This document shows positions 6,601 through 14,172 of a stretch of 14,276 bases of DNA, one piece after another; position 1 is the first letter of the stretch, and the number at the start of each line of letters is the position of its first letter. The notes beneath the pieces are model-generated. The model had not been told where the DNA came from. It saw only the letters and a list, made by a program, of their open reading frames with translations, and did no database searches. The translations under genes were made by a program, and so were the position numbers. Origin of the DNA: Candidatus Omnitrophota bacterium (GTDB lineage Bacteria; Ratteibacteria; UBA8468; B48-G9; DSTR01); assembly GCA_023818865.1 (NCBI GenBank), contig JAMWDF010000011.1, forward strand, positions 10,091 to 24,366. Direction: 5' to 3'.

Positions 6601-9600
6601 ATGAGGTTGTCAGTAAGAAGGGGGGTTTCGCCTTCGCTCCAGTGAGAGAAGACATAATCTTTGTTGGCTCTCGCTCGGACATTAACCAGGGCTCCGGGAT
6701 TATAAGCATGGATACTTTCAATGGGACTGGTCGTCCCAGCGCCTGAGGGGAAAATTTGCATTTTCAGGTAAACAACTTGGGCCGAGGTATTAATCTGGCT
6801 GATTATTGCCGGAACCGGTGTTGGGTACTTAGGGAGGGAATAAAATAAACTTCCAAAAAGATTAAACTGCTGAAGTCCCCAGAACCACACTGTGCCATCT
6901 TGCTTTAAAGCCATGGAATAACTATATCCAGCTGAAATCTTAATTACGCCGGTAAGGAAGCCAGCTCCATCCTGCCCCTTTACCTGAACAGGAGTGGTCC
7001 GAATATTATTCCAGGTATCATCTCCTACCTGGCCCTGACTATTACTTCCCCAAGCCCACACTGTTCCGTCTTCTTTCAGCGCCAGTGCATGGAAGTCACC
7101 TGCAGTAATGGCAATAATATTGGTAAGTCCAAATACTTTCACCGGCGTAGGAGAAAAATAGTTTTCCCCTGATTGACCGTTACCTAACTGACCGTCCCGA
7201 CCTCCGCCCCAGGCCCAGACCGTTCCATCGCTTTTCAAGGCGAGAGAAAAAGGAGGAGCCGGCGGATAACCACTGGCCGCAATCGCAATAATGTTGGTGA
7301 GACTTGATACCCTTACTGGTACCAGACTATCCTGGGTGGTTCCATTACCCAGCTGACCTTGATGGTTTCTTCCCCAAGCCCAGACTGTTCCGTCCTCCAA
7401 GAGAGCCAGGGTGTGGTCCGGACCACAAGCCACTGATTTCACCTTGGTTAAAAATCCCCGATTCATCTCCCCGTGAACTTGAACAGGTAGGTTACAAGGA
7501 GTGGTGGAGTTAATTCCCAGTTGCCCATAACTATTGTTTCCCCAGGTCCAAAGAGTTCCATCCATCTTCACTGCAGCAGTATGGGCACTGCCGGTGGAAA
7601 GATAACTTATCCCTGAAAGTTCTCCAGTCCCATCAGAGGATTTAACTTTTACCGGTCTGTATCTGGTGGTGTTGGTTCCGTCTCCTAACTGGCCTTCTGT
7701 GTTCCTTCCCCAGGCGTAAACAGTACCATCGTAACCTAAGGCAGTGGAATGAGAACCGCCAGCTGAAACCTGAATTATTCCCAAAAGGTAGCCGGTTCCA
7801 GATACAGCCTTCACCTGGACATTGCCAGCATCGTTTATCAAGGAGTCAATCCCCAGTTGACCAAAGTTATTGAGACCATTTGCCCAAACACTACTATCCT
7901 CTCTCAGAATAAGATTGTGCTGGCTTCCCGCAGAGATATCAGGAAAGGCAGAAAAATCCTGTTTGGTGAAGTACGCGGTGACCGTTGTATCCCCATTAAG
8001 AACTACACTTGTTTCCTTAGCCTGGGGATTAGTGACCTGGTTGCTCCAGTTAGTGAAGTTGTATCTGTACCCAGGCACTACCAGGATATTGACCACAGTG
8101 CCTACGTCAAACTCATGTTCACCTTCAGCCGGAACAAGATAGCCTGCGCCTGCTGGATTGCACACCATATTAAGTTTACACTTGATGCCAGGGAGAAGAA
8201 CGAAGTTAGCCACCACATTCTTATTGCCGTTCATTAATATCTGAATACAAGTTTCTGTCCCGGTAGTATCTCCGCTCCAGTGGCTAAATTGATACCTAAC
8301 AGTGGCGCTAGCCGTAATTGCTACCTGAGTGTTGTCCCGATATTTTTTTGTCCCTGAAGGAACAGTCATTCCTGCCCCTACCGGATTGACGCTAACTGTT
8401 AAGATATGAGAAAGGCTATCTTTACTCACCGAACTTAGCCTTATCGGGATATTAGAACTCACCTGAGTGCCGTTCCCCAATTGGCCGCAACCATTGTCTC
8501 CCCAAACCCAGACCCGACCGTCCTCATCTATTGCCAGGCTATGTCGCTGTCCGCAAGCTATCGCTTTGATCGCAGGAAGACCAAAGACGGCGATGGGATA
8601 AAGGCTACCCTCATTTGTTCCATTGCCTAACTGGCCATAGGTATTATCTCCCCAAGCCCAGACTGTCCCGTCTTTATCCAGAGCTAAGGAATGCCGTCCA
8701 CCAGCTGCCACCTGCCTGATATTACTCAGAAATCCGGTGCCACCAGACCCTTTCACTTGGACTGGTTCAGTTTTCTCAGTATTTGTTCCATCACCCAACT
8801 GTCCCTTGCTGTTTGCTCCCCAAGCCCAGACTGTCCCATCAGATTTCACCGCCAAGCTATGGTTCCCAAGTACTCCCGTCCCGCCAGCGCTAATGCCTTT
8901 GATATCAGACAGGGTTTTTACTTTGACCGGATACATGCTAGGTGTCTTGTGGCCGATACCAAGCTGACCAAAAGAATTGTCACCCCAGACCCAAAGGCTT
9001 CCATCCTGGCTTATGGCTAAACTGTGGCTGTATCCGGCAGCGACTCTGATAATCCCAGAAAGATAACCAAGCCCCTCCGGCCCTACTACCTGCGCCGGAA
9101 CAATCAGATTAGTTGTCCCGTAGGTATCACCAAGACCTAATTGATAGCTATCATTCCTACCCCAGGCCCAGACCGTCCCGTTATTCTTTAAAGCGAGAGT
9201 GTGGTTTCCGCCGCAAGAAATAGCCGTAATTCCGCTAATGTTTGAGACTGGAGAAGGGGTAAGAATTACAGGTAGATTTGAACCTACGCCAATCTGGCCA
9301 AAACGATTGTCTCCCCAGACCCAAACCATCCCATTTGTTTTCAAGGCAGCGGTGTGAGAAAGTCCAGCAGAAACCGCACTGACTGATTCTAAAACCGCAC
9401 TGGCTGTGGGTTCAAATAAATTAGATTGGGCCCCGTCGCCTAACTGGCCATAGGTATTATCTCCCCAAGTCCAGACTGTCCCTTCATCTTGCAAAAATAC
9501 CGTATGACCTTGGCCGCCTGCAATGGCTACAACCTGAGCAAACGGATCAGGGATAAAGTTGGCGGTAACGGTCTTGTTTTCATTCATCAAAACCGTGGTT

Positions 9601-12600
9601 GAACCTGACTGAGGTTCACTCACTCCGCCAGTCCAATGCGAGAAAACATAACCTGGTTGGGGAATGGCTGAGATATCAACAACCGTTCCTTCAGGATAAG
9701 AATGGCCACCGGAAGGTGGACTGGTTGAACCTGAACCAGTTGGAGAGACAGTTATGGTCAACTGGTATGTATTCTTCTGGAGAAAGTTAGCGATGACCGT
9801 CTTGTCTGAATTCAGGGTGGTTGTTGTCTCAGCCGCCGCGGGATTGGCCACATCCCCGGTCCAGCCAGAAAACTGGTAACCATAGTTAACCAATGCTTTA
9901 AGATGGAAGACTTTTCCGGCACTATCATAGTAGTATCCAGGAACCGGAATGGTAGTGCCAGCTTCGTTGTTGTTAGTAGCAATGGTTAGCATCAGGGTGC
10001 CTGAAGGCCTACCCGGAACAGCCGCTGACCAGATATCGTTGCTCCCAAGAATCCATAGTTTATTGCTAAAAGAAAATGAGGTGTGACCATCCCTTGCCGA
10101 CCAAGGCCTGTTTTCAAAACAGGACCAGTATATCCCGTCCCAGGAATACCAAACTTCATTGGTGGTATTCAGCCAGTTACCTTCTCCATCCCGGACGATG
10201 CCACCAGTAATCCAGATGCGGTTGTCATGGACTACCGCGGAATGCTGGTACCTGGGATTCCAAGCAGCGGATTGAGTGGCAGCAGTCCAGGTAATTCCAT
10301 CAGTAGAATACCAAACATCACTGGCATAATTGACCGGTCCCTGATAGCCCCCGATAATCCACATTTTGCTATTAAAAACAACCGCGGCCAGACCCTCCCG
10401 ACCTCTCCAGTTAGCTGAAGCAGTAACTTTGGTCCAATTAACTCCATCAGAGGAGGACCAAACATCATTGAGCCAGCCAGAAACTCCCTTGCCCCCAAAA
10501 ATCCACATTTTCCCGCCATAAACCAAGCCGGCAAAACTGTATCTCTTAGGCCAGGCGGCTGCTGAGGTGTGCTGGGTCCAGGTTATTCCGTCAGCTGACG
10601 ACCAGACATCATTCAAATATCCAGAGACATCATAACCACCCAGAACCCAGATTCTGTTGTTGAAAACGAAAGAAACATGACCGAACCTTTTTGTCCAGTC
10701 AGCGTTATTAGTGGTTGTAGTCCAGGTTACCCCATCGGTAGAGGAATAAACCGCATTGCTCCGATAAGGTCCATTATATCCTCCGATAATCCAGATTTTG
10801 TTGTCAAAGATAACTGTGGAATGCCACTGGGTCGCTCCCCAAGGTAGGTTATTTATCACCAGCTGCCACTGGGGAGAGATATCGTGAAGAAGCTTGAAAT
10901 GAGCAATAATCCTGCGTGGTCTATCCATCAAAACGCTGGCAGGATTAGTCTGCGGGGTATCAATATCTCCGGACCAGTGACTGAAGGTAAATCCTCCGTA
11001 AGCAATCGCAGTAATCTGGACATTTGTTCCGGCATCGTAAGCATAAACGCCTGGTGCTGGGTTGGTGGTACCGTAATTGGGCTGATTGGATGATAGATGA
11101 AGGTGGTGCTGTCTGGTATAGGCTGGGATAACAAATGAATTTTCATTGCTCCAATCAGAAACAGCCAGACCATTGTCAACGGTTTGTACCGCCCAGTAAT
11201 AAGTTCCAGCTGGTAAAGCAGACAGGAGTAGCTTTCTGTCTTTTATTGGCATAAAACCAGGCATGACTAACCGATTGGCTGGGCTAACAATGTCATTCCC
11301 TCCAGAGATAGAACCTACCCGAACATTGTAGAAGAGGCCGGAAGCAGGTGTTTCAGTATCTCGGCCAGCATTCCAGTTAAGAATAACGGAACCATTTCCC
11401 CATCCAGGGGTGGTAAACAAATTATCCGGGGAAGTAGGTTTGGTATTGGGCTTAGCCAGGCATTGGCTATCAGCGATTAAATTCCTATAAATGCTGGTGA
11501 TTATATCGGCCGGGGTAGTAGGGTAAAGGTAGGTGCTTGTGCCGGAAAGAAATATATCAAGATCACCATCCAGGTCATAGTCAACCACAGCCAGGGTATT
11601 ATTGAAAACAGGCGCATTAATAAAATCAGCCACAGACACCCTGGGCAATTCAGCCGTGGCATTGAAAAAAGAGCCGTAAGTGTCATTGAGATAAATGGTG
11701 GTCCGGTTAGGATAGTATCCATAAGCGTTGGAAGAAAACTCATCCCTAGTGCGACCGGTAACTACTAAATCTGCATAACCATCGTTGTTAATGTCAGCAA
11801 AAACGATGGACCCAGCAAAAACCGGGATTATTTGCGTCTCAATCTGGGAAAAAGTGCCATCGCCATTGTTACGAAAAATCCCAAGAAAGGCAGTGTCATC
11901 TTCCATCCTTCCAGAGAGAGCCAGGTCTAAATCTCCGTCATTATCGTAATCACCCCAGCCTATTGAAGCCTGTCTTAGTCCCGGGAAATTTGTGTTTGAT
12001 TCAACAAAAATACCATCTCCCAAATTCTTGTAAACAGCGGTTCTAAAACGGCCAACCACAATAAAATCGGTCCAACCATCATTGTCATAGTCAGCCCAGG
12101 AGACAGTACCAGAGATTTCTATTGGCTGGGCATAGACGTCAAAACTGTTTCCGCCGTTTTTAAACAAAATTAATTGTTCGCCAGTGTTTACTACCAGGTC
12201 GTATTTCCCATCGTTATCATAATCAACCCAGGATAATTGATGTAGGAACTGTTGGGGCAAACCGATGAAAACTTCAGAAAAGGTGTTGTTCCCATTGTTG
12301 CGATAAAGAGCGGTAAAGTAACTTCCTGTTTGAGGAAGATAACCGGTGATAACCAGATCAACATACCCATCATTATCATAGTCAGCGCCGGCCAGAAGGC
12401 TATTACTCAATGGGGGAAGATTTCCCGTGATACCTGGCTGAAAAGTTCCGTCTCCATTGTTTAGAAATAAAAGGGTTGAGGCAACAGCGCTCCCTGTTTT
12501 CCAGTCAGTACCAGTAATCAGGAGGTCAGTCTTGCCGTCTTTGTTGAAATCAGCCCAGGCAATCCCACCCCTTCTCACTTTTATGCCACCGAATGGGTCG

Positions 12601-13937
12601 CTCACCGCTTGGAAAATACCTGTTTTGCACCAGACATACCAGTTTGATACTGTTGACCTTGGCACATCAGCCGACTCAATGGGAGCCCCATCTCCTTTTT
12701 CTACGGCGAAGTAAGTAACCTGACCTGTGCCAGAATACATCTGGAGTTGAAATACCTCCAGATACCAGGCCATGGTGCCAAAGGGCAAAAAATCAGTTAA
12801 ATCAACAACTATCCGGCTATTTTCCAAGGGATAATCGTTGCTGACTGGCATACCCTCTCTTAGCCACTTTACTTCATCAGGCGGGTAACCAGGATAATGT
12901 TTTTCTGCGCCATAAATCCGGACAATTAATTTTCTGCCTCGGGTATGATTAAGACCAATAGTGGCGGTAATTTCAGGCTTATAGTTGATTCTATCAACTA
13001 TGACCAGGGCTTCTGGGTCACCGTTTTTTTTCTGGAGGAAAAAGTCGTAAGGCAGCCAGATAAAACCTCTGGTACCCACTGTTGGCTCGGTGACTCCCCA
13101 GTTCTGCCCCCAGGAGTTCACACATAAGAAAGCACCTTGCTTGGTTTGACCAGCAATCCTGTCATAGTATTGTTTACCATTATCATAGCCAACTACGGTA
13201 AGGGCATGGCCCCCCCGGTAACCAGTTTCTGTATAGCCATAAAGGACTTCGTTGTCAGTGTATTCTCCGTTGGGATAGGCATCAAAATTAGAATAAACAT
13301 GGGTGGTAATTACCGCCACATTGCCTGCTGCCAAATGTTCCTTAAGGGCTTCTATGCCTTCAGCAGAATGAATATAGATAGTACCGAACTTCTGACCGCG
13401 CCATTCAATGGCCCGGCGCCACACCTGCTCCGAGGGCCAGGCATCCCACTGGTAGGTTTGGGAATTTCCATCGTAGGGCATCTCCTGCCAACTAGCTATT
13501 CCGTATTCACAGATAATTTCAGCCACTTGGTAGTGGCTAACCGCCAGGTCGCCATAGGCAGGCACTCTTAACGCGATGTTATATCCCCAGGTTGGACTGG
13601 CAATTCTTTCCGGATTAACAGCCGGGTCAGGTCTTATCCAGCCTCGCTCTTTTGCTTCCTGATAAGTTTTCAGATAATAACAGGTAGCATAGGCCGCACA
13701 GGAACCCAAATCACCCTGACTGGTGACCACTGGCAGATAAGTAGTGTTTTTTACTGAGGCTGGCAGGGGCGCCTTAAATAAACCCTGGGGCTTGGTAATC
13801 AGAAACATCTTTGGCTTAATTCTGTTTTCTTCTTCAGGCGTGAGAGGTCTAACACCGGTAGGATGAATCTTTGACCAATCCTGGCTATAAACAAGACTGA
13901 AAAACGCAAGGAACACACCTACGGCTTTGAATCGCAC
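3699..13937 (-). CDS. Giant secreted C1 peptidase / multi-propeller / dockerin / lipase-like protein
   Basis: This 3412-residue protein (roughly 370 kDa) starts with a Sec signal peptide (1-18). Residues 61-315 are a papain-family peptidase: Q74, C80 (QGDLGSC, the papain Gln-Cys spacing), H244 (GGHALTVVGYD) and N274 (NSWGQNWG). A beta domain (316-430) leads to seven FG-GAP repeats (456-820), an Fn3-like domain (832-938) and six Kelch repeats (1021-1307). Seven RCC1 repeats occupy 1466-1840 and seven more 1995-2385. InlB-type repeats separate the propellers (945-1014, 1314-1385, 1391-1461, 1845-1912, 1920-1990, 2389-2458). A dockerin pair (2465-2533) precedes an alpha/beta-hydrolase (2766-3125; LVHGHNE, AHSMGG with S2877) and an Ig-like tail. 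No LPXTG motif is present, and no type IX sorting domain is recognisable. The start is GTG at 13937 with AAAGGAGG just upstream. It probably acts outside the cell; substrates are unknown. Confidence 0.93.
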   Translation of the reverse strand: MRFKAVGVFLAFFSLVYSQDWSKIHPTGVRPLTPEEENRIKPKMFLITKPQGLFKAPLPASVKNTTYLPVVTSQGDLGSCAAYATCYYLKTYQEAKERGWIRPDPAVNPERIASPTWGYNIALRVPAYGDLAVSHYQVAEIICEYGIASWQEMPYDGNSQTYQWDAWPSEQVWRRAIEWRGQKFGTIYIHSAEGIEALKEHLAAGNVAVITTHVYSNFDAYPNGEYTDNEVLYGYTETGYRGGHALTVVGYDNGKQYYDRIAGQTKQGAFLCVNSWGQNWGVTEPTVGTRGFIWLPYDFFLQKKNGDPEALVIVDRINYKPEITATIGLNHTRGRKLIVRIYGAEKHYPGYPPDEVKWLREGMPVSNDYPLENSRIVVDLTDFLPFGTMAWYLEVFQLQMYSGTGQVTYFAVEKGDGAPIESADVPRSTVSNWYVWCKTGIFQAVSDPFGGIKVRRGGIAWADFNKDGKTDLLITGTDWKTGSAVASTLLFLNNGDGTFQPGITGNLPPLSNSLLAGADYDNDGYVDLVITGYLPQTGSYFTALYRNNGNNTFSEVFIGLPQQFLHQLSWVDYDNDGKYDLVVNTGEQLILFKNGGNSFDVYAQPIEISGTVSWADYDNDGWTDFIVVGRFRTAVYKNLGDGIFVESNTNFPGLRQASIGWGDYDNDGDLDLALSGRMEDDTAFLGIFRNNGDGTFSQIETQIIPVFAGSIVFADINNDGYADLVVTGRTRDEFSSNAYGYYPNRTTIYLNDTYGSFFNATAELPRVSVADFINAPVFNNTLAVVDYDLDGDLDIFLSGTSTYLYPTTPADIITSIYRNLIADSQCLAKPNTKPTSPDNLFTTPGWGNGSVILNWNAGRDTETPASGLFYNVRVGSISGGNDIVSPANRLVMPGFMPIKDRKLLLSALPAGTYYWAVQTVDNGLAVSDWSNENSFVIPAYTRQHHLHLSSNQPNYGTTNPAPGVYAYDAGTNVQITAIAYGGFTFSHWSGDIDTPQTNPASVLMDRPRRIIAHFKLLHDISPQWQLVINNLPWGATQWHSTVIFDNKIWIIGGYNGPYRSNAVYSSTDGVTWTTTTNNADWTKRFGHVSFVFNNRIWVLGGYDVSGYLNDVWSSADGITWTQHTSAAAWPKRYSFAGLVYGGKMWIFGGKGVSGWLNDVWSSSDGVNWTKVTASANWRGREGLAAVVFNSKMWIIGGYQGPVNYASDVWYSTDGITWTAATQSAAWNPRYQHSAVVHDNRIWITGGIVRDGEGNWLNTTNEVWYSWDGIYWSCFENRPWSARDGHTSFSFSNKLWILGSNDIWSAAVPGRPSGTLMLTIATNNNEAGTTIPVPGYYYDSAGKVFHLKALVNYGYQFSGWTGDVANPAAAETTTTLNSDKTVIANFLQKNTYQLTITVSPTGSGSTSPPSGGHSYPEGTVVDISAIPQPGYVFSHWTGGVSEPQSGSTTVLMNENKTVTANFIPDPFAQVVAIAGGQGHTVFLQDEGTVWTWGDNTYGQLGDGAQSNLFEPTASAVLESVSAVSAGLSHTAALKTNGMVWVWGDNRFGQIGVGSNLPVILTPSPVSNISGITAISCGGNHTLALKNNGTVWAWGRNDSYQLGLGDTYGTTNLIVPAQVVGPEGLGYLSGIIRVAAGYSHSLAISQDGSLWVWGDNSFGQLGIGHKTPSMYPVKVKTLSDIKGISAGGTGVLGNHSLAVKSDGTVWAWGANSKGQLGDGTNTEKTEPVQVKGSGGTGFLSNIRQVAAGGRHSLALDKDGTVWAWGDNTYGQLGNGTNEGSLYPIAVFGLPAIKAIACGQRHSLAIDEDGRVWVWGDNGCGQLGNGTQVSSNIPIRLSSVSKDSLSHILTVSVNPVGAGMTVPSGTKKYRDNTQVAITASATVRYQFSHWSGDTTGTETCIQILMNGNKNVVANFVLLPGIKCKLNMVCNPAGAGYLVPAEGEHEFDVGTVVNILVVPGYRYNFTNWSNQVTNPQAKETSVVLNGDTTVTAYFTKQDFSAFPDISAGSQHNLILREDSSVWANGLNNFGQLGIDSLINDAGNVQVKAVSGTGYLLGIIQVSAGGSHSTALGYDGTVYAWGRNTEGQLGDGTNTTRYRPVKVKSSDGTGELSGISYLSTGSAHTAAVKMDGTLWTWGNNSYGQLGINSTTPCNLPVQVHGEMNRGFLTKVKSVACGPDHTLALLEDGTVWAWGRNHQGQLGNGTTQDSLVPVRVSSLTNIIAIAASGYPPAPPFSLALKSDGTVWAWGGGRDGQLGNGQSGENYFSPTPVKVFGLTNIIAITAGDFHALALKEDGTVWAWGSNSQGQVGDDTWNNIRTTPVQVKGQDGAGFLTGVIKISAGYSYSMALKQDGTVWFWGLQQFNLFGSLFYSLPKYPTPVPAIISQINTSAQVVYLKMQIFPSGAGTTSPIESIHAYNPGALVNVRARANKDYVFSHWSEGETPLLTDNLITLDASKVVTAYFEPMFAQTGDINKDGSINILDVILCLRMSLQLPVILGYLTRNHPYTKENVNLADMNSDGEIDISDVVQVLRKSLGRETPSPDPYASRSVVPPETTPESVTVDVPAFQSGQVLLSDGTRVIVPAITTTYSVTLSRVTNYLDIEKELDLEPTEGLSPQTSGSLRTLQLLFDQIPSETEKLVVAPVVTIPRNEIGTLNPDTINILRVMEKVINGRVVRTYCLLPVHFDSSGNLVSRDIYLAGELVKGEVPAVTSKGLAPIYIGYVALTFQGTINWAREAKFVRMVPDGKAEAKRKPIDNLSDVEKEWELKKPIKNVIVLVHGHNEMEKTGLPGQFERNAEFPWAVDYKRDVWKYLYEVFLKEYKEFNSCTVFFEFIYPTWRPIFGHLDDLLVEKITSELEKQLSYNVEEKDSFAFNLFIVAHSMGGVVSRAAIVKFPEVLDDQFKHFISWGSPHRGAAMYSFRYLLTSPAYEAKTWKASAISTLMGAYVGRTIIDAPGIMDLRWTNGSPEDRRFLRFDDYFQVETAYQSQSHIYDLRAGSLLYNERLQQLNDVDDRGSKYSFLYGITTQGVSLARVDSMDALDVAGILYYGEIAIGATINRFLIENGANVLHSHLESDSDGAVPLVSMTGLGLNPSSLIDVGNIHHEAYYHERDEARLVAGKTLEKIGFKTNPEYDPPEIIFTSPADGDLLVAGEGGEITIEGKVEWKGSRKFDGEAVKAIKIFQYTYTDEFEHGFNWEGQEVTVSQENWSIDSTGAFSVTCNVSEPEQIYALRVVVIFKDDTEMHGVVMLGCPDEYKTTAQGETINWNLQGLGRIFPIDKETYVYEQPKAGETPGVDASATVIPIYRQDNSVYTLFAGKYAPTGGDPIDYVENEIPWGRGLQEPSGLNQMEIDFSTTYEDSNVFVIAYNVIDLGEDGGTPSFVKQVFAFLFPAAKHEKEELLPPYFRPEEVPPDPEE
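4563..5642 (-). other. Alpha/beta-hydrolase (lipase-like) domain of the giant protein
   Basis: The domain spans residues 2766-3125. A hydrophobic strand ends in LVHGHNE (oxyanion-hole type HG at 2775-2776). The nucleophile elbow is AHSMGG with S2877, followed by a strand ending ISWGSPHRG, typical of PGAP1-like and LCAT-like lipases and esterases. The likely acid lies in DSDGAVP (D3072 or D3074) and the likely base in NIHHEAYYH (H3099, H3100 or H3105). The hydrolase fold is well supported. Whether the substrate is lipid, ester-linked polysaccharide or protein is unknown. Confidence 0.8.
6339..6545 (-). other. Internal dockerin-like module of the giant protein
   Basis: The module spans residues 2465-2533. 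The first calcium loop is DINKDGSIN, followed by LDVILCLRM; the second is DMNSDGEIDISDV. The calcium-ligand positions D2467, N2469, D2471, N2475 and D2478 are retained, as are D2511, N2513, D2515, D2519 and D2522. The linker between the two units is about 28 residues (LQLPVILGYLTRNHPYTKEN and beyond), longer than usual. The position is unusual: about 880 residues, including the hydrolase domain, follow it, whereas dockerins mostly sit at a terminus. Confidence 0.78.
6783..7955 (-). repeat. Second RCC1 repeat array (seven units, one propeller)
   Basis: This coding repeat covers residues 1995-2385. Seven units of 50-60 residues carry the signature (V/L)WAWG.N..GQLG.G, starting near residues 2017, 2073, 2129, 2185, 2240, 2293 and 2350, each preceded by an I.AG..H..AL segment. 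The first unit (VWANGLNNFGQLG) and the last (VWFWGLQQFNLFG) are degenerate, as expected where the ends of a propeller close. Seven RCC1 units form a seven-bladed beta-propeller, usually a protein-binding platform. Confidence 0.87.
8625..8669. repeat. 45-base direct repeat, copy 1 (RCC1 unit 6)
   Basis: This 45-base stretch matches 9438-9482 with a single mismatch (c versus t). It encodes the GDNTYGQLGNG signature region of RCC1 unit 6. Other RCC1 units encode similar peptides with more divergent codons, so this pair shares a more recent origin. Confidence 0.75.
9438..9482. repeat. 45-base direct repeat, copy 2 (RCC1 unit 1)
   Basis: This is the partner of 8625-8669, in the same orientation and 813 bases away. 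It encodes the TWGDNTYGQLGDG region of RCC1 unit 1. The one mismatch is consistent with duplication or gene conversion inside the array. Confidence 0.75.
10017..10877 (-). repeat. Kelch-like repeat array (six units) with Asp-box-like motifs
   Basis: This coding repeat covers residues 1021-1307. Units contain the Kelch core (I/M)W(I/V)(I/L/F)GG near residues 1048, 1096, 1144, 1192 and 1241, and a weaker LWILGS at 1294. Each of the first five is followed by a turn such as SSTDGVTW (1065-1072), close to the Asp-box of sialidase-type propellers. Six units suit a six-bladed propeller. Extracellular propellers of this kind bind glycans or proteins; no catalytic residues are evident. Confidence 0.85.
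11478..12572 (-). repeat. FG-GAP/VCBS-like repeat array (seven units)
   Basis: This coding repeat covers residues 456-820. Seven calcium-loop motifs of the form D.(D/N).DG...DL...G occur near residues 463, 519, 572, 616, 663, 715 and 786, most reading DYDNDG. Several units also carry NNGDGTF. Seven such repeats form an integrin-alpha-like beta-propeller stabilised by calcium, common in bacterial surface and secreted proteins. Confidence 0.88.
12993..13757 (-). other. Papain-family (C1) cysteine peptidase domain of the giant protein
   Basis: The domain spans residues 61-315. Q74 and C80 keep the six-residue offset of papain Gln19 and Cys25. H244 lies in GGHALTVVGYD and N274 in VNSWGQNWG, both diagnostic for clan CA family C1. 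Catalytic residues therefore appear intact. Only about 42 residues lie between the signal peptide and the domain, so a propeptide would be short. The substrate could be environmental protein or this protein itself. Confidence 0.88.
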
Positions 13938-14172
13938 TCTCCTCCTTTATACCCAAGCCAGGTATCAGGAATACAATTGCTTTTTTTCACCTTTGTCAAC
14001 CATCTTTGGGACGGCGGTAAGGTATTTTTATTATCTCATTTTGAGGCCGGCGAGTCAATTTCAAAAGTATCCCTGGTCTCTGGCCCCAACCATTCTTTCT
14101 TTTCCAGACTCTGTCCTGAAAAGAGAAAATGTGGTAAATTGTTCGTAGGGAAGACAAACAATAGAATCTCTC
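13938..14172. other. Divergent intergenic region
   Basis: This 235-base region separates the giant minus-strand gene from the plus-strand gene at the right edge. It holds the candidate minus-strand promoter near 13970-13999. On the plus strand, 14132-14140 reads tggtaaatt, a weak extended -10 element without a convincing -35. I see no further gene, strong hairpin or operator in it. Confidence 0.5.
13970..13999 (-). promoter_or_regulatory. Candidate promoter of the giant protein gene
   Basis: On the minus strand a perfect TTGACA (13999-13994) is followed after 18 bases by TGTATT (13975-13970), which matches four of six -10 positions. The leader would be about 25 bases long and contains AAAGGAGG just before the GTG start. 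Confidence 0.5.

Larger units (their letters stand above)
8418..9542 (-). repeat. First RCC1 repeat array (seven units, one propeller)
   Basis: This coding repeat covers residues 1466-1840. Seven units carry VW.WGDN..GQLG.G-like signatures near residues 1488, 1538, 1589, 1648, 1703, 1759 and 1809. All seven are better conserved than those of the second array. An InlB-type repeat pair lies on each side. Units 1 and 6 are nearly identical at the DNA level over 45 bases, pointing to recent blade duplication or conversion. Confidence 0.87.

Noticed and set aside
6783..9542. Recurring similar segments as a satellite or CRISPR-like array
   Set aside because: The repeats are in frame, encode RCC1 signature residues, and vary mostly in ways that keep the peptide; they are protein repeats.
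13137..13571. Open frame of 144 codons on the plus strand
   Set aside because: It is antisense to the peptidase domain, whose catalytic motifs are clearly encoded on the minus strand.
3699..13937. Giant frame as an artificial fusion of several genes
   Set aside because: There is no internal stop, no internal ribosome binding site with a signal-peptide-like start was noticed, and domain borders are joined by normal linkers. Read-level support still cannot be seen from here.
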